From NCBI RefSeq assembly GCF_000632225.1, contig NZ_JFYV01000012.1, forward strand, positions 62,001-126,000: a stretch of DNA of 64,000 bases, read 5' to 3'. The notes under the pieces were generated by a model. The model was given only the letters and a program-made list of their open reading frames with translations, made no database searches and had not been told where the DNA came from. The position numbers and the translations under genes are program-made. Below, one piece after another: positions 52,933 through 60,292 of the stretch (position 1 is its first letter; every line of letters begins with the position of its first letter). Source of the stretch: Sphingomonas sp. RIT328 (lineage in GTDB: Bacteria > Pseudomonadota > Alphaproteobacteria > Sphingomonadales > Sphingomonadaceae).

Positions 52933-53328
52933 ATGGGCATCAACCTCAATCCCTTTACCTGGTGGAATGGCGCGTCCTGGGGCACGATGCTCTACGGTCT
53001 GCGCGGCATGACGCAGGTCGGCACCGACTCGCTCGGCAACGTCTATTACCAGGGCGGCAAGGACGGCAGCGGCCGCGTGCGCCGCTGGGTGATCTACGAC
53101 GGCGCCAATGACGCGAGCCGCGTGCCGCCGGAATGGTTCAGCTGGCTGCATCACCAGATCGACGACATCCCCGATCGCGCGATGCCCCCGGCGCGTCCGT
53201 GGCAGAAGCCGGCGATGCCCAATATGACGGGCACGCCGCTGGCCTATCGCCCGTCGGGTGCGCTGGAGAAGGGCGGCAAGCGCGCCGCCGCGACCGGCGA
53301 TTATGAAGCGTGGACGCCCGAAGGGTGA
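52933..53328 (+). CDS. NDUFA12-like complex I accessory subunit
   Basis: A 131-residue protein matching the 17.2-kDa subunit of respiratory complex I, one of the accessory subunits shared by alphaproteobacteria and mitochondria. Landmarks are NPFTWWNGASWGTMLYG, GTDSLGNVYYQGG, RRWVIYDG, ASRVPPEWFSWLHHQIDD and PHMTGT-like PNMTGTPLAY. It lies beside the DUF2155 gene, a common alphaproteobacterial arrangement. The stop shares bases with the next start (TGATG). Confidence 0.93.
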   Translation: MGINLNPFTWWNGASWGTMLYGLRGMTQVGTDSLGNVYYQGGKDGSGRVRRWVIYDGANDASRVPPEWFSWLHHQIDDIPDRAMPPARPWQKPAMPNMTGTPLAYRPSGALEKGGKRAAATGDYEAWTPEG

Positions 53329-53993
53329 TGCGACGCTGGCTCGCCGCCGGCGTGCTGCTGGTGGTGCTGGGGCTGGCGGCGGTGTTCGGCTATCGCGCGC
53401 TGCGGCCGTCGGAGGATTCCGATCGCCCCGTCGCGGTGCAGGATTTCGCACCGTCTGACGGCAACCGCGGCGAGGCGATCGAGACCGTCGCGACCAGCGA
53501 CGTCACCTTGCCGACCGGCGGCACGCCGATGGCGGAACGGATCGCGGTGATCGGCCTGCTCAACAAGCGGAACGGCGTCAGCCGCGAGGTGACGCTCAAG
53601 CCGGGGCAGGCGACCCGCGTCGGCGATGCGATCGTCCGGCTGCGCGCCTGCGAACAGACTGCCTCCTGGGAACAGGATCAGCTCACCGGCGCCTTCGTCC
53701 AGCTCGATGTGCGCGGCAGCGACCGGCATTGGCGTCGTGCATTCTCCGGCTGGCTGTACAAGGAGCGGCCGTCGCTCAACGTCGTCCAGCACCCGGTCTA
53801 TGACGTCTGGACCAAGAGCTGCACGATGTCGTGGCCGGCGACCGGCCCCGACACCGTATCGCTCGATGGCGGCGCGCCGGCGGCCAAACGGTCGAGCGCG
53901 AAGAAGTCGCCCGATGGCGTCGCGGCCAGTGGCGACACGATCCCCGACGCGCCGATCGTGCCGTCCAGCGCCGCGGCAAGCAACGCGCAATAA
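53328..53993 (+). CDS. DUF2155 family exported protein
   Basis: A 221-residue protein with an N-terminal membrane or signal helix (WLAAGVLLVVLGLAAVFGY). The DUF2155 core is at about 65-165: AVIGLLNKRNGVSREVTLKPGQ, cited in part as LNKRNGVSREVTLKPGQ, VRLRACEQTASWEQDQLTGAF, cited in part as RACEQTASWEQDQLTGAF, FSGWLYKERPSLNVVQHPVYDVWTKSC, cited in part as LNVVQHPVYDVWTKSC. C109-type and the last Cys may pair. Function unknown. The 60-residue Ser/Pro/Ala/Lys tail overlaps the convergent aat gene by 196 bp. Confidence 0.85.
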   Translation: MRRWLAAGVLLVVLGLAAVFGYRALRPSEDSDRPVAVQDFAPSDGNRGEAIETVATSDVTLPTGGTPMAERIAVIGLLNKRNGVSREVTLKPGQATRVGDAIVRLRACEQTASWEQDQLTGAFVQLDVRGSDRHWRRAFSGWLYKERPSLNVVQHPVYDVWTKSCTMSWPATGPDTVSLDGGAPAAKRSSAKKSPDGVAASGDTIPDAPIVPSSAAASNAQ

Positions 53994-54535
53994 TCCCTGC
54001 GGTCGATCTCCACCGCGCCGAGCGAGGCGAGGTGCGCGGTCTGGAACTGGCAGTCGAGCAGGGTGAAACCGCCGGCCTTGAGCCGCGCGACGAGCCAGGC
54101 GAGCGCGACCTTCGAGGCATCGGTGCGCCGGCTGACCATCGATTCGCCGAAGAAGGCGCGGCCGAGCGCGAGGCCGTAGAGGCCGCCGACCAGCTCGTCG
54201 CCCTCCCAGCATTCGATCGCATGCGCGAAGCCGAGCTGGTGGAGCGCCACGAAGGCCCGCTCGATGCCCGAATTGATCCACGTCTCCGGCCGGTCCGCCG
54301 CGCTCGCCGCGCACAGGCGGATCATCCGTTCGAACGCCGTATCGGCAGTGACGCGGAAGCGGTCGCGCGCGATCGTCTTGCGCAACGATCGCGACAGATG
54401 CAGCCCGTCGATCGGCAGGATCGCGCGCTTGCGCGGCTCGACCCAATAGACGCTCGCCGCATCGCGATGATCCGCCATCGGGAACACGCCGACCGCATAG
54501 GCGCCGAGCACGGTCTTCGGATCGAGCATCTCCAT
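53798..54535 (-). CDS. aat: Leucyl/phenylalanyl-tRNA-protein transferase
   Basis: Aat adds Leu or Phe to basic N-termini for N-end-rule degradation. The 245-residue protein has AYAVGVFPMAD, YWVEPRKRAILPIDGLHLSRSL, cited in part as WVEPRKRAILPIDGLHLS, ETWINSGIERAFVALHQLGFAH, cited in part as WINSGIERAFVALHQLGFAH, GGLYGLALGRAFFGESMVSR and ASKVALAWLVARL. The last 60 residues (PLAATPSGDFFALDRLAAG onward) run beyond the conserved core and lie over the DUF2155 gene. Two ATGs (54535, 54529) are close; the longer is used. Confidence 0.93.
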   Translation of the reverse strand: MEMLDPKTVLGAYAVGVFPMADHRDAASVYWVEPRKRAILPIDGLHLSRSLRKTIARDRFRVTADTAFERMIRLCAASAADRPETWINSGIERAFVALHQLGFAHAIECWEGDELVGGLYGLALGRAFFGESMVSRRTDASKVALAWLVARLKAGGFTLLDCQFQTAHLASLGAVEIDRRDYCALLAAALDGTIGASGIVSPLAATPSGDFFALDRLAAGAPPSSDTVSGPVAGHDIVQLLVQTS

Positions 54536-54581
54536 CCGTGCTGAGGTGGCGCAGCCGCCGCGGCGGTGCAAGGGGAGGGGC

Positions 54582-55196
54582 TCAGCCGAACGGCAGCGCC
54601 TGAAACACCGGCGTGGCCTCCGCGCGCGCGGACAGCGCCGCAAGCGCGGGATACCGGTCCGGCGCGAGGAGATCGGCGAGCATGCCGTTGGTGAAGCGCC
54701 ACGCGACCGCGGCGGTGATGTCCGCCTGCGTCATCCGGTCGGGCAGCAGCCAGTCGTCTACGGGCCGATAGGCCTGTTCGAGCAGATCATAGGCGGCCTG
54801 CGCCTGCCCGCGCACCCGATCGAGCCACGGCGCATGCTGTTTGTCGGCCGGGCGCAATTGGGTCTCGTAGACGATCTGCACGGTCTTCTCGCAGGCGGCG
54901 AGCGCCAGGCCGACCGCATGCTGGACGGTCAGCAGCGCGTCCGCCGCCTCCGGCTGCAAACGTCGGTCCGCGGGGACGAGGCTGTCGAGATACATGAGGA
55001 TCAGCGTCGAATCGATCAGCGCCGTGCCGTCGTCAGTCACCAGCGTCGGCGCCTTGATCACCGGGTTGATCGCCGCGAAGGCCTCGACGTCGCGGAACAC
55101 TGATAGCGGTTCGTGATTGAAATCGAGGCCCATCATCCGCATCGATATCGCGACGCGCCGCACATAGGGGGAATCGAGCCGGCCGATCAGACGCAT
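54582..55196 (-). CDS. Glutathione S-transferase family protein
   Basis: A 204-residue GST. The N-terminal thioredoxin-like domain begins MRLIGRLDSPYVRRVAISMRMM and contains NPVIKAPTLVTDDGTALIDSTLIL, cited in part as APTLVTDDGTALIDSTLI, with the conserved cis-Pro and the IDST glutathione-binding loop. The C-terminal domain has QADITAAVAWRFTNGML. The Ser of LDSPY is the likely active residue. Substrate unknown. It precedes aat on the same strand, 46 bp. Confidence 0.9.
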   Translation of the reverse strand: MRLIGRLDSPYVRRVAISMRMMGLDFNHEPLSVFRDVEAFAAINPVIKAPTLVTDDGTALIDSTLILMYLDSLVPADRRLQPEAADALLTVQHAVGLALAACEKTVQIVYETQLRPADKQHAPWLDRVRGQAQAAYDLLEQAYRPVDDWLLPDRMTQADITAAVAWRFTNGMLADLLAPDRYPALAALSARAEATPVFQALPFG

Positions 55197-55232
55197 CGCA
55201 CTTCCTTCGAAAAACCTCGTCGTCCGTCTCTC

Positions 55233-55946
55233 CTAGACGGTGCGCAGCCGACATTCGATCGCCGTCCACAATTTGGCGAACGCCTTGGCCGCGGCGGTGC
55301 GCGGCGCGAAGGTCGCCACCGGGGCACGATGCTCCGCCATCGCCTCGACCGCGCTCGCCATCGGGATCACCGGCCAGTCGGGATGCGCGGCGAGCGCCTC
55401 GGCATGGAGGCGGCGCCGGCGGTCCGCCATCATATGCACCGGCAGCACCGGCACCTTGCCGCCGAGATGCCGCACCACTTCGAGATGCGCCCGCTGCGCG
55501 AGCGGCGAGGGGATCACCGGCAGCACGATCAGGTCGGCGGCGCGGATCACCTGTTCGCTCGTCTCGGTCACGCCGGGCGGGCAATCGAGCAGGACATGGT
55601 CGTAATCGCCGACGCCCTCGATCAGCCGGTCGAGCCGGCGGCGCTTGCCAATATCGTGGAGGACGACGTCGAGCGTGCGCAGTGATTCATCCGCGGCGAT
55701 CAGGTCGAGCAGCGGATAATCGGTCGGCCGGGCATGCGCCTGCGGCTTGGCGTCCTTGGTGAACAGCGCGCGCGCGGCATCGCCGACCGGCGTGCGGCCG
55801 AGCACCCAGCTGCTCGCCGCCTGCGGATCGAGATCCCACAGGATGGTACGGCGCTTCGAGATCGCCGCGCTGCAATAGGAGAGGTTCACCGACAAGGTCG
55901 TCTTGCCGACGCCGCCCTTGGAACTGTAGATCGCAATGGTCGCCAT
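55233..55946 (-). CDS. ParA-family ATPase (orphan)
   Basis: A 237-residue ParA/MinD-class ATPase. The deviant Walker A is YSSKGGVGKTTLSVNL with the signature lysine, Walker A prime is WDLDPQAASSW, and Walker B is HVLLDCPPGV. No parB or other partner is adjacent, and there is no N-terminal HTH, so it is a small-type ParA that could position a protein cluster, plasmid-like element or chromosome region. It may differ from the chromosomal ParA, which normally sits beside parB near the origin. Confidence 0.88.
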   Translation of the reverse strand: MATIAIYSSKGGVGKTTLSVNLSYCSAAISKRRTILWDLDPQAASSWVLGRTPVGDAARALFTKDAKPQAHARPTDYPLLDLIAADESLRTLDVVLHDIGKRRRLDRLIEGVGDYDHVLLDCPPGVTETSEQVIRAADLIVLPVIPSPLAQRAHLEVVRHLGGKVPVLPVHMMADRRRRLHAEALAAHPDWPVIPMASAVEAMAEHRAPVATFAPRTAAAKAFAKLWTAIECRLRTV

Positions 55947-56049
55947 CAGCCGCCGATACCATAATGGACATAAATCGGCAACATCCGCGTCATGCGGAGG
56001 ACCGGAGCCGGCGGCTCAGCCACCGGCTTCGGAAAGAGTTAGGCGAAGA

Positions 56050-56436
56050 TCAGGACTTGCAGCTCTGCGACGGCTTGCCGGGCTGGGTGACGGTGATCGT
56101 CTTGGCATCGCCGGTCAGCTTCCAGCCGCCCTCGGCGGTGAGCGGCTCGCCGGTGGTCGCGGCGGTCAGGCGGGTGGCCGTGCCGTCCTTCTTGGTCTTG
56201 ATCAGCGCCAGCTTGTCGCCCTCGAACAGGGTGACATACAGCAGGCTGTTGTCCTTGCAGCGGAAGGTCTTGTCCGCCTTGATCGCGGGCGGCAGCTCGA
56301 CCGGGCCGCGGTTGGCGAGCGCATTCGCCATCGGGTCCGGATTCGAGTCGAGCACTTCGGCCGAATTGGGCTTGGAGTTGCAGGCGGCCAGCGCGAGCAG
56401 CGCGGCGGTGGCGGAGAGGAGGAGGGGGCTCTTCAT
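56050..56436 (-). CDS. Lipoprotein resembling the MliC lysozyme-inhibitor fold
   Basis: A 128-residue lipoprotein: signal ending LALAAC with the lipidated Cys at about residue 19. The mature part has FRCKDNSLLYVTLFEGDKLALIK and GGWKLTGDAKTITVTQPGKPSQSCK: a Cys near the start and a Cys in the final strand, with a beta pattern as in MliC/PliC periplasmic inhibitors of C-type lysozyme. The resemblance is by pattern only, with no clear signature residues, so treat it as a suggestion. It lies divergent from cysK. Confidence 0.6.
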   Translation of the reverse strand: MKSPLLLSATAALLALAACNSKPNSAEVLDSNPDPMANALANRGPVELPPAIKADKTFRCKDNSLLYVTLFEGDKLALIKTKKDGTATRLTAATTGEPLTAEGGWKLTGDAKTITVTQPGKPSQSCKS

Positions 56437-56609
56437 AGCGGCGCGACGCTTCGCGCATGCAGCAACAAGCGTCAAGCAAGATGACCCACGTTCATGCAAA
56501 GGCAGGGTAAATTGCGACGGGCCGGGCTGCCGCACCTGCGTGCCGATCTTGCTCGCGGCCAAGCTCAGCTGCGCTTGCCGCTGACGCCGTCCCACGCCAT
56601 CTAGCGACG

Positions 56610-57578
56610 ATGCACACCACGCCCGATACGCTCGCCCTGATCGGCAACACCCCGCTCGTCCGTCTGCGCGGGCCCAGCGAGGCGACCGGCTGCGACATCT
56701 TCGCCAAATGCGAATTCGCCAACCCCGGGGCGAGCGTCAAGGATCGCGCCGCGCTCGGCATCGTCGAGGATGCGGAGGCGCGCGGCCTGCTCCACCCCGG
56801 CGGCACGATCGTCGAGGGCACGGCGGGCAATACCGGCATCGGGCTGGCGCTCGTCGCCAATGCCAAGGGCTATCGCACGATCATCGTCATGCCCGAGACG
56901 CAGAGCCGCGAGAAGATGGATACGCTGCGCGCGCTCGGCGCCGAGCTGGTGCTGGTCCCCGCCGCGCCCTATGCCAGCCCCTATCATTTCGTCCACACCA
57001 GCCGCCGGATCGCCGAGGAGCGCGATAACGCCTTGTGGGCGAACCAGTTCGACAATGTCGCCAATCGCCGCGCGCATATCGTCGGCACCGCCGAGGAGAT
57101 CTGGCAGCAGATGGACGGGCGGATCGACGGCTTCACCTGCGCCGCCGGTACCGGCGGCACGATCGCCGGGGTCGGGCTCGGCCTCAAGGCGAAGGACGAG
57201 CGCATCTGTATCGCGCTGACCGATCCGCACGGCGCGGCGCTCTATGACTATTATGCGCATGGCGAGCTGCGCGCCGAGGGATCGTCGGTGGCAGAGGGGA
57301 TCGGCCAGGGGCGGATCACCGCCAATCTCGACGGTGCGCCGATCGACACGCAATTCCGCATCTCCGATGCGGAGGGCTATCGCTGGGTGCGGCGGCTGCT
57401 CGACGAGGAGGGGCTGTGCCTCGGCCTGTCCTCGGGGATCAACGTCGCCGGTGCGGTGCGGCTCGCCGAGCATCTCGGCCCGGGCCGGCGCATCGCCACG
57501 ATCCTGTGCGACACCGGCTTTCGCTACCTGTCGACGCTCTACGATCCCGCGTGGCGCGCCGCCAAAGGTCTTTCCTGA
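56610..57578 (+). CDS. cysK: Cysteine synthase A
   Basis: CysK joins O-acetylserine and sulfide to give cysteine, with pyridoxal phosphate. The 322-residue protein has IGNTPLVRL, the PLP lysine K44 in GASVKDRAAL, the substrate loop EGTAGNTGIGLA (TAGNTG), and the phosphate-binding loop AGTGGTIAGVG. GLSSGINVAGAV carries the residue for pyridine nitrogen. It is divergent from the lipoprotein gene (173 bp). Confidence 0.94.
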   Translation: MHTTPDTLALIGNTPLVRLRGPSEATGCDIFAKCEFANPGASVKDRAALGIVEDAEARGLLHPGGTIVEGTAGNTGIGLALVANAKGYRTIIVMPETQSREKMDTLRALGAELVLVPAAPYASPYHFVHTSRRIAEERDNALWANQFDNVANRRAHIVGTAEEIWQQMDGRIDGFTCAAGTGGTIAGVGLGLKAKDERICIALTDPHGAALYDYYAHGELRAEGSSVAEGIGQGRITANLDGAPIDTQFRISDAEGYRWVRRLLDEEGLCLGLSSGINVAGAVRLAEHLGPGRRIATILCDTGFRYLSTLYDPAWRAAKGLS

Positions 57579-57637
57579 ATTGATCCGAACCGCTTGTTCG
57601 ACAAAGCGGTGACGAAGCGTTACAGCGGCGCGGTAGG

Positions 57638-57922
57638 ATGAGAGCCGCGCGAGACACTCAGCAGACGATGCAACGGATCAAGGTCGGCGTGATCGGCCTT
57701 GTCGCCGTCGTGCTGTTGATCGTCGTCGCCAGCGCGATCCTCGGCTCCGCGACTCGCGAGCGGCCGATCGCCGCCGCCGGATCGGCGCAGGCCGATGTCG
57801 TCGCCAATATCGCGATGACCAACGCCGGTGCCGCCGCCGCGGCGGCCGCCGGCGCTTCGGGCGAGCCGCTCGCCGAACTGGGCGTCGCGCCTTCGACCAG
57901 CAACGCGCAAGCGCCGCACTGA
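57638..57922 (+). CDS. Small membrane protein, Ala-rich, unknown
   Basis: A protein of at most 94 residues with one N-terminal membrane helix (VGVIGLVAVVLLIVVASAIL) and an Ala-rich tail (NAGAAAAAAAGAS). The start is uncertain: an ATG at 57668 (MQRIKVGV) would give a tighter anchor. Codon bias is coding-like, but weak ribosome sites and low complexity lower confidence. It lies between cysK and the cell-wall cluster. Confidence 0.5.
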   Translation: MRAARDTQQTMQRIKVGVIGLVAVVLLIVVASAILGSATRERPIAAAGSAQADVVANIAMTNAGAAAAAAAGASGEPLAELGVAPSTSNAQAPH

Positions 57923-58043
57923 TGCCCCGCCGCCGGGGAATTTCGGGGATTTCGGCGAAGCTAATGACACTCAATGTTATTTCGTCGATGTTCGATCGAT
58001 GCGTCTACGTGCGCGCGGGTGCGCCCCCGCCCGCGTAGCGACG

Positions 58044-58090
58044 AACCGGGGCTCGTTCCCCGGTTTTCCCCAAAAATCCCGTTGCGTCCC
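58044..58090. promoter_or_regulatory. Candidate MraZ operator: four TCCC boxes at 10-bp period, with overlapping hairpin
   Basis: TCCC occurs at 58057, 58067, 58077 and 58087, exactly 10 bp apart, about 130-165 bases before the mraZ start. On the other strand the boxes read GGGA. In other bacteria MraZ binds three or four G-rich repeats of about 10-bp period in its own promoter. Overlapping the first box is a perfect 8-bp hairpin (AACCGGGG/CCCCGGTT, 58044-58065, loop CTCGTT) followed by TT, which could instead be a terminator. A second hairpin GCTGTTG/CAACAGC lies at 58097-58114. The 299-bp gap 57923-58221 has no gene. Confidence 0.65.
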
Positions 58091-58221
58091 CAAGGGGCTG
58101 TTGATACCAACAGCGTCAACGGGGCAGGCATCACCGGTTGCGATTCATCGCAGCGGGCTGGCGGACGATTTTGGTCGTTTGCCGGAACGGTGAGCTGTGC
58201 ACGTCAGGGTGCGAGACAGGC

Positions 58222-58722
58222 GTGTCGGAAAGGGGCGATTATCAGGGAAGCGGACTTGCCCTTGTCGACGACAAGGGTCGCGTCGCCATCCCCAATGCGC
58301 TTCGATCGACGCTTGCCGACAATGCACCGCGCGCCGACGGCAAGGACGGCGGCACGGTGATCATTGCCGCGCATGAGGATCAGCCCTGTCTGATCGCTTA
58401 TGATCCCGCCTATCTTGCCGAGCTCAAGCGCGAGCTCAACGAGCGGGTCGCGCTGTCGCGCGGTCCCGACGGCAAGATCGACCACAACATCAAGCGTGGC
58501 GGCGCCAATGGCGAAGCCGTGCCGTTCGACGGATCGGGACGTTTCATCATGCCGGGCTTTCCGCGCTTCTATGCCGGCATCGGGGCGCACGCCTTCTTCT
58601 GGGGGACGCTCGACTATATCGAGATCTGGGACCCGAAGACGCTGCTGTCGACGCCCAACATCGCCCCGCAGATGGTCGCCGCCTGCCGGTATTATTGCCA
58701 GGAAAAGGGGATCGCCCTGTGA
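58222..58722 (+). CDS. mraZ: MraZ, division/cell-wall cluster regulator
   Basis: A 166-residue MraZ protein with two SpoVT-AbrB-like DNA-binding halves. Half 1 holds [20 protein letters not shown] and half 2 [21 protein letters not shown], cited in part as [16 protein letters not shown]; each has the DxxGRxxxP turn (DKGRVAIP and GSGRFIMP). MraZ binds as a ring-like multimer to repeats before its own operon. The GTG at 58222 (VSERGDYQG) gives the usual N-terminus; a TTG at 58138 would add 28 unlike residues. It ends in a GTGA overlap with rsmH. Confidence 0.93.
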   Translation: MSERGDYQGSGLALVDDKGRVAIPNALRSTLADNAPRADGKDGGTVIIAAHEDQPCLIAYDPAYLAELKRELNERVALSRGPDGKIDHNIKRGGANGEAVPFDGSGRFIMPGFPRFYAGIGAHAFFWGTLDYIEIWDPKTLLSTPNIAPQMVAACRYYCQEKGIAL

Positions 58723-59669
58723 GCGACATGGCGAGCGATGCCCCGCACATCCCGGTGCTGCTCGACGAGGTGGTCGCCGCGCTGGCGCCGCAGCCGGGCG
58801 AGCGGATCGTCGACGCGACCTTTGGCGCCGGCGGCTACACCCGCGCGATCCTCGCGACGGGCGCTGAGGTCGTCGCCTTCGATCGCGACCCCGATGCGAT
58901 CCGCGCCGGCCGTGCCGCGGCGCTCCCCGGGCTGACGCTGGTGCACAGCGATTTCTCTATGCTCGAAGCGGCGCTCGACGCGCCGGTCGATGCGCTGACC
59001 ATGGATATCGGCGTGTCGTCGATGCAGCTCGACCAGGCCGAACGGGGCTTCTCGTTCCAGGCCGACGGCCCGCTCGACATGCGGATGAGCCAGGACGGCC
59101 CGAGCGCCGCCGACTTCCTCAACACCGCCGACGAGGCGGCGATCGCCGACGTCCTCTACCAATATGGCGACGAGCCCAAGTCGCGCCGCGTCGCCCGCGC
59201 GATCGTCGCGGCGCGGCCGCTGACCCGCACCGGCGAACTTGCGCAGGTGGTGCGCAAGGCGCTCGGCCACCGGCCGCACGACAAGAAGGATCCGGCGACG
59301 CGCAGCTTTCAGGCGATCCGCATCCATGTGAATCGGGAGCTCGACGAACTGGCCCAGGGTCTTGCCGCGGCGGAGCGCGTGCTCAAGCCGGGCGGGCGGC
59401 TGGCGATCGTCACCTTCCACAGTCTCGAGGACCGGCTGGTGAAGCGCTTCCTGCGCGACCGGTCGGGCAAGGCGCCGGGCGGGTCGCGGCATCTGCCGCT
59501 CGCCGACAGCGGCGTCGCGCCCAGTTTCGAATCGGTCGGTCGCGGCATCCGCGCCGGCGAGGCGGAGGTCGCGCGCAACCCGCGGGCGCGGTCGGCGACG
59601 CTGCGCACCGCACGGCGGACGGCGGCGCCGGCATGGACCCACGGCAATCAGGCGGAGGTGACGGCATGA
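58719..59669 (+). CDS. rsmH: 16S rRNA (cytosine1402-N4)-methyltransferase
   Basis: RsmH methylates N4 of C1402 in 16S rRNA. The 316-residue protein has [13 protein letters not shown], the SAM motif [44 protein letters not shown] and [24 protein letters not shown], cited in part as [20 protein letters not shown]. The GTG at 58719 has AAGGGG 8 bases before it and overlaps the mraZ stop as GTGA; an ATG at 58728 is less well placed. It overlaps ftsL by ATGA. Confidence 0.95.
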   Translation: MSDMASDAPHIPVLLDEVVAALAPQPGERIVDATFGAGGYTRAILATGAEVVAFDRDPDAIRAGRAAALPGLTLVHSDFSMLEAALDAPVDALTMDIGVSSMQLDQAERGFSFQADGPLDMRMSQDGPSAADFLNTADEAAIADVLYQYGDEPKSRRVARAIVAARPLTRTGELAQVVRKALGHRPHDKKDPATRSFQAIRIHVNRELDELAQGLAAAERVLKPGGRLAIVTFHSLEDRLVKRFLRDRSGKAPGGSRHLPLADSGVAPSFESVGRGIRAGEAEVARNPRARSATLRTARRTAAPAWTHGNQAEVTA

Positions 59670-60292
59670 CGGCGGCGTATCGGCTGAAGGGGATCGGGTG
59701 GTTCGGTGGCTGCGTCGCCATCGTCCTCGGCTTCTATCTGGTCTCGCTGCAGGTCGCGGCGGAGCGCAAGAAGCTCGACATCATGGATCGCCGGATCGAG
59801 ACCGCGCAGCGCGACATCCGCGCGCTTGAGACCGAGTTCGAGACGCGGGCCAATCTCGCGCAGCTCGAAAAGTGGAACGGGGAAACGCTGGCGCTCGCCG
59901 CGCCGGTCGCCGGCCAGTTCGTCACTGACGAGAGCGCGCTCGCCAGCCTCGACGTGACGCGCATCGGCACGCCCGCGCCGGGCACCAAGATGGCGGCGCT
60001 GGTCGTGCCGTCGCTCGCCACGGTCAACGTCGCCGCTCCCGCTGCGACGCCGGCGCCCGCGGTCATCCAGGTCGCCGCCGCGCTCCCCGCCGCCAAGCGC
60101 GCGGTCATCAAGGTCGCCCCCGTCGAGAAAAGTGCGCCGATGCTTGCCAAGCTGACCGAGGCGGCGCGCGCCAAGGCGGCGGTCGCCAAGGTGCGGCCGC
60201 AGGCGGTGGCGATGCTCGACCGCAAGCTGCTTTCCGACACGACGCTCGGCGACATCCTCAGCAGCGCCCGCGCGGAGGCACGCAAGCGTTGA
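59666..60292 (+). CDS. ftsL: FtsL-like division protein with long C-terminal extension
   Basis: A 208-residue single-span membrane protein between rsmH and ftsI, the usual place of ftsL. Helix at about 12-33 ([21 protein letters not shown]), a coiled-coil segment [29 protein letters not shown], cited in part as [18 protein letters not shown] (about 35-65), then an Ala/Pro/Val/Lys-rich region from about 95 to 180 and a conserved-looking end ([21 protein letters not shown]). FtsL proteins are usually 85-130 residues, so the extension is unusual. With FtsB and FtsQ it would activate FtsWI. Stop overlaps ftsI as TTGA. Confidence 0.82.
   Translation: MTAAYRLKGIGWFGGCVAIVLGFYLVSLQVAAERKKLDIMDRRIETAQRDIRALETEFETRANLAQLEKWNGETLALAAPVAGQFVTDESALASLDVTRIGTPAPGTKMAALVVPSLATVNVAAPAATPAPAVIQVAAALPAAKRAVIKVAPVEKSAPMLAKLTEAARAKAAVAKVRPQAVAMLDRKLLSDTTLGDILSSARAEARKR

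Noticed and set aside
56050..56436. Naming the lipoprotein mliC outright
   Set aside because: The resemblance is in cysteine placement and beta pattern only. A profile search against the MliC/PliC family with a significant full-length match would be needed.
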